Of a DNA stretch of 64,000 bases, positions 61,149-64,000 are shown one piece after another. Positions within the stretch are counted from its first letter, which is position 1. Every line of letters starts with the position of its first letter. A program made the position numbers and the translations under genes. The DNA is from Magnetococcales bacterium. GTDB lineage: Bacteria; Pseudomonadota; Magnetococcia; Magnetococcales; Magnetaquicoccaceae. Where the stretch lies: NCBI GenBank assembly GCA_015231375.1, contig JADGBT010000008.1, positions 49,394-113,393 on the forward strand, in the 5' to 3' direction. The notes below the pieces were generated by a model that saw only the letters and a program-made list of their open reading frames with translations, had not been told where the DNA came from and made no database searches.

Positions 61149-63281
61149 ATGGCTTCCGAACCGACTGTAACCGTTGGACTGATCGGCAATCCCAACAGCG
61201 GCAAGACGACGATTTTCAATCGGTTATGTCGCAGCAACGATCCGGTGGGCAACTATCCCCGCGTGACGGTTGCGGTTCAGGAGCGTGTTTTCGATCACGG
61301 GGGGGTCACCTTTCGTCTGGCGGACCTGCCGGGTCTGTACGCGTTGACCACCCAGACTCCGGAAGAGAGCGGCGCGCGTGATTACATTCACGAGGAGCGG
61401 GCTGACATCTGGGTGAATGTATTGGATTCGGGCAATCTGGAGCGTGCGTTGTATCTGACCACCCAGTTGGTGGAGATGGGGCGGCGCATGGTTTTTGTCC
61501 TCAACATGATCGACGAGGCGGAGCGCAAGCAGTGGTCGATTGACGCCGAGGTTTTATCCCGGCGTCTGGGGGGACCGGTGATCAAGGTCAACGGGGTGAC
61601 GGGTCAGGGGTTGGACCGGTTGCGCGCCACGCTGTTGGAGATGTCTGGCGACGCGCGGACTCCCGAACCGATCGTCATCGACTATGACGATCATCTGGTG
61701 GCTGCGGTGGAGCGGGTGAGCGAGCGGATCCGGCAGTTTCATCCGGATCGCATGACGCCGCATCAGGTTCGTTGGCTGGCCATCAAGTTGCTGGAGGGGG
61801 ATGACGCTTTGTTGCGCCGCGAGGGGGATCACGCCTCTTTGTTGGAGATGGTGCAGCGGGAGCGGGACGGATTGGCGGCCGAGCATGGCGGGGAGTGTGA
61901 AATGTTGTTCGCCGACGCCCGTTACGCGCATGTCCACGCGCTGATCACCGAGGTGGTGGATCGTTCCGGGGTTGAGGCGTCGGGTCCGGACCGGACGGCC
62001 CGTTTGGACGGATTGCTGCTGCATCCGATCCTGGGAATGCCTTTGTTCTTTTTCTTCTTATGGTTGATGTTTCAGACCACCTTCACGTTGGGGGAGTATC
62101 CCATGGGGTGGATCGAGGCGGGTGTGGCGTGGGTCAGCGAGCGGGTGGGGGGATTTCTGCCTGGCGGCATGGTGCGTGATCTGGTGGTGGACGGGGTATT
62201 GGCCGGGGTTGGCGGGACCATCGTTTTTCTGCCCAACATCGTGATTTTATTTTTCTTCATGGCCCTGTTCAGCGAGACCGGTTATTTGACTCGCGCCTCG
62301 TTTCTGATGGATCGGCTGATGCATGCGTTCGGATTGCACGGCAAGGCATTGATTCCTTTGGTGATCGGTTTTGGATGCAATGTGCCGGCGGTGATGGCCA
62401 CGCGTACCATCGAGACGCCACGGGCGCGATTGATTGCCATTCTGGTCAATCCATTCATGTTGTGCGCGGCGCGGTTACCAGTTTTCATTTTGTTTGCGGG
62501 GGCTTTTTTCAGCGAGTATGCGGCCAGCATGGTGTTTTTGATGTATTTGATCAGCATGGCCATGGCCTTGACGGGTTCTTTGTTGCTCAACCGTATTTTG
62601 CCTTTGACCGCTCCGGAGAGTTTCGTCATGGAGTTGCCGCCTTATCGCATGCCCACGTTGAGGGCGTTGATCTGGCACATGTGGGACAATGCATTGGGTT
62701 TTCTCAACAAGATTGCCGGAGTGATTCTGGTAGGTTCCATTGTGTTATGGTTTCTCAAGGAGTTTCCCAAGGAGATCGAGTGGAGTCAGGATTACGCGGG
62801 TCAGATCGAGCGGTTGCAGAGTGGGCCGGAGAGTCCGGAGCGTCAAGCGTCTCTGAGTCAACTGACCCGGCAGAGGGATCAGGAGGCTTTGGCCAACAGT
62901 CATCTTGGGCGGATTGCGCGGGGTGCGGCACCGTTGTTTGCGCCATTGGAGTTGACCTGGCAGGATACGGTCGCGATTTTGACCGGGTTGATGGCCAAGG
63001 AGGTTGTGGTTGCCAGTTATGCGGTTTTGTATTCGGAGGATCGGGAGAACGCCGAGGAATCCGCTTCGCTCAAGACGATGCTTTCTGGTGCGATGTCGCC
63101 ACGGGTTGCTTTTGGTTTCATGGTATTCACGTTGCTTTACACGCCGTGTCTGGCCACGATTGCCGCCATTCGGCGTGAGGCGGGGGGATGGCGGTGGGCT
63201 GGGTTTTCGGTTGTGTTTTCGTTTGGGATTGCCTGGAGTTTGGCGTTTGTGATCATCACGGTGGGTCGATGGTTTTCATGA
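61149..63281 (+). CDS. feoB: ferrous iron transporter FeoB
   Basis: A 710-residue protein from the ATG at 61149, beginning MASEPTVTVGLIGNPNSGK. The G domain has G1 GNPNSGKTT, G3 DLPGLY and G4 NMIDE. A helical GDI-like domain spans residues about 170-290. The membrane part includes Gate-like blocks GKALIPLVIGFGCNVPAVMATR and LLMAKEVVVAS-like LMAKEVVVASYAVLY. It carries Fe2+ across the inner membrane. In magnetotactic bacteria it would feed magnetite formation. Somewhat lower GC and different codon use than the RND or SulP genes is apparent in its second half. Confidence 0.93.
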   Translation: MASEPTVTVGLIGNPNSGKTTIFNRLCRSNDPVGNYPRVTVAVQERVFDHGGVTFRLADLPGLYALTTQTPEESGARDYIHEERADIWVNVLDSGNLERALYLTTQLVEMGRRMVFVLNMIDEAERKQWSIDAEVLSRRLGGPVIKVNGVTGQGLDRLRATLLEMSGDARTPEPIVIDYDDHLVAAVERVSERIRQFHPDRMTPHQVRWLAIKLLEGDDALLRREGDHASLLEMVQRERDGLAAEHGGECEMLFADARYAHVHALITEVVDRSGVEASGPDRTARLDGLLLHPILGMPLFFFFLWLMFQTTFTLGEYPMGWIEAGVAWVSERVGGFLPGGMVRDLVVDGVLAGVGGTIVFLPNIVILFFFMALFSETGYLTRASFLMDRLMHAFGLHGKALIPLVIGFGCNVPAVMATRTIETPRARLIAILVNPFMLCAARLPVFILFAGAFFSEYAASMVFLMYLISMAMALTGSLLLNRILPLTAPESFVMELPPYRMPTLRALIWHMWDNALGFLNKIAGVILVGSIVLWFLKEFPKEIEWSQDYAGQIERLQSGPESPERQASLSQLTRQRDQEALANSHLGRIARGAAPLFAPLELTWQDTVAILTGLMAKEVVVASYAVLYSEDRENAEESASLKTMLSGAMSPRVAFGFMVFTLLYTPCLATIAAIRREAGGWRWAGFSVVFSFGIAWSLAFVIITVGRWFS

Positions 63282-63282
63282 C

Positions 63283-63570
63283 ATGAACGTGAGTGTGGAT
63301 GGGATCATTCTGGCGTTGATCGGGATGGGTTGTTTGGTTTACATCCTGTTACGGGTGAAGCGGGCTTTTTCCCAATCGGCGGGGGCATCCGGGTGTGGCG
63401 GGTGTGGCGGGGGAGGGGGTTCGGGGTGTTCTACGGATTCACGGAAGAGGAGGAGGAGTTCATCCTGTCAGGAGTCCAATCCGAGGGTGATTCCGATTGA
63501 GGCAATCCGCGATCCAGAGGACCGAAACGCTTCCAAACATCAAGACCATCAAGACCATCAAAACCATTGA
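63283..63570 (+). CDS. FeoB-associated Cys-rich membrane protein
   Basis: A 95-residue protein with its ATG one base after the feoB stop. One N-terminal membrane helix (GIILALIGMGCLVYILL) is followed by a Gly/Cys-rich block (SGCGGCGGGGGSGC), a basic Ser-rich part and a His/Asp/Gln tail (KHQDHQDHQNH). The Cys and His residues could bind iron. This matches the FeoB-associated Cys-rich membrane family in position and composition. The HQD tail comes from a 9-bp DNA repeat (CATCAAGAC). Confidence 0.75.
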   Translation: MNVSVDGIILALIGMGCLVYILLRVKRAFSQSAGASGCGGCGGGGGSGCSTDSRKRRRSSSCQESNPRVIPIEAIRDPEDRNASKHQDHQDHQNH

Positions 63571-63608
63571 AAAAAAAGAGAGGGTCTGGGAGATTCATCT
63601 CCCAGGGT

Positions 63609-63678
63609 TTTGCCTTTCGTCCTTTGCCTTTCGTCCTTTGCCTTTCATCCTTTGCCTTTCATCCTTTGCCTTTCAGCG
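63609..63678. repeat. five 14-bp tandem repeats after the feo operon
   Basis: TTTGCCTTTCGTCC is repeated five times end to end with G/A change in the tenth base of later units; the last copy ends TTTCAGCG. An open frame runs through it but has low-complexity Phe/Pro/Leu sequence, so it is not called as a gene. Confidence 0.85.
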
Positions 63679-63692
63679 CGCTTTACAAACAA

Positions 63693-63721
63693 GCTTTTTT
63701 CGCGCCTTTTGCGAAAAAAGC
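63693..63721. terminator. 11-bp inverted repeat, possible bidirectional terminator
   Basis: GCTTTTTTCGC (63693-63703) and GCGAAAAAAGC (63711-63721) pair perfectly around a 7-base loop GCCTTTT. The T-run lies inside the stem, so it is not a textbook terminator, but it is the first strong hairpin after the feo operon and could work on both strands. Confidence 0.45.
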
Positions 63722-63896
63722 GCAGCGCGCAGGCGCCGCACCACGGCGGTTGAAGCGGATCTGGTGACCAGGGCGTTGACGCCGACCGGAACGGTGAGGG
63801 CGGCAGAGGGGATCGAGTCGGGTGGTGGATGCATGGGTCGCGATTCTCTATTATTGTCAAAGTTGAGTGGACGAAGTGAAAAGCCGACAGGCGCTA

Positions 63897-63912
63897 TTGA
63901 GAATGATTCTTC
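63897..63912. promoter_or_regulatory. possible Fur box
   Basis: TTGAGAATGATTCTTC resembles the Fur consensus (TGAGAAT, one base, ATTCTCA type). It probably belongs to a gene that starts beyond the window end. The match is short and could be chance. Confidence 0.35.
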
Positions 63913-63945
63913 TTTGCGTTTAAGTCAAGCTCCTTTTCTGGCAAG

Positions 63946-63988
63946 GGTGTTCTTCCGTTTTTCAAAAAACGAAAAACGGAAGAACACC
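63946..63988. repeat. 18-bp perfect inverted repeat
   Basis: The left arm begins GGTGTTCTTCCG (63946-63963) and pairs perfectly with the arm at 63971-63988 around the loop AAAAAAC. It has the same 7-base loop size as the hairpin at 63693. Role unknown: a terminator for a gene on either strand, an RNA structure, or a repeat-family member. Confidence 0.7.
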
Positions 63989-64000
63989 AAGGCTGCGCGC

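Noticed and set aside
63567..63767. A 66-codon frame after the Cys-rich FeoB-associated gene
   Set aside because: Most of it is made by the 14-bp tandem repeat and gives Phe/Pro/Leu low-complexity sequence. There is no domain, and the start lies inside the preceding stop region.

Overview
The window is a high-GC chromosomal segment from a bacterium that is most likely a magnetotactic, sulfur-storing member of the Magnetococcales or a close relative. Two observations support this. A full-length MamK-type magnetosome actin lies at 24057-25094 on the minus strand. Two secreted Asn/Gly/Trp/Tyr-rich proteins at 13332-14314 look like sulfur-globule coat proteins. A PomAB/MotAB flagellar stator, a sulfate/sulfite-type anion transport block and a FeoAB ferrous-iron uptake operon fit the same lifestyle. 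The taxonomic call is an inference. No rRNA or tRNA gene was recognised.

Layout. 33-3200: a small four-Cys exported protein, a lower-GC ATPase/DUF4276 (TOPRIM-like) pair, and a secreted FATPPA-repeat protein. 3572-10013: a NodJ-like ABC permease, an SCP2-like protein with a structured leader, and an RND efflux adaptor and pump. 10015-14314: a run of exported low-complexity proteins, a DUF4412-like protein and the two sulfur-globule-like proteins, closed by a strong terminator. 14508-22187: an unusual co-oriented set made of ParA-like ATPase 1, a Met/Asn-rich membrane coiled-coil protein, ParA-like ATPase 2, a MotA/TolQ/ZorA-like membrane protein, a single-pass coiled-coil protein, YcjX and YcjF. 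22182-28372 (minus): a two-gene module related to ImmA/IrrE but without HExxH, MamK, a TPR-SPOR protein and a zinc-ribbon/coiled-coil/J-domain protein.

28613-35067: an OmpR-type two-component system, then SulP, a UspA-like protein, a small membrane protein, TauE/SafE and a second UspA-like protein. Two promoter regions in this block carry the same array of four TTAAC boxes at exact 11-bp spacing, which makes them strong candidates for the binding site of the adjacent regulator. 35089-42934 (minus): polA, two unknown proteins, a KGGVGR-type ParA/TPR protein and aat. 42933-49889: DUF2782, an MFS transporter, an ATP-grasp-like protein, a membrane-anchored SbcC/YhaN-like ATPase, a PstS-like binding protein and DedA. 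50031-55797 (minus): motB, motA, a small membrane protein, an SDR lacking its catalytic Lys, an RloA/RloB-like pair and a DUF1640 protein. 55889-58468 (minus): clpB. 58956-63570: a GAF-GAF-GGDEF protein, then feoA, feoB and a Cys-rich FeoB-associated protein. The last 430 bases hold tandem and inverted repeats and a possible Fur box.

The most notable candidates for undescribed biology are the ParA/MotA-like/YcjXF set directly downstream of the sulfur-globule genes, the 11-bp TTAAC regulon, the MamK locus with an SPOR and a J-domain neighbour, and the KGGVGR ATPase operon translationally coupled to polA.
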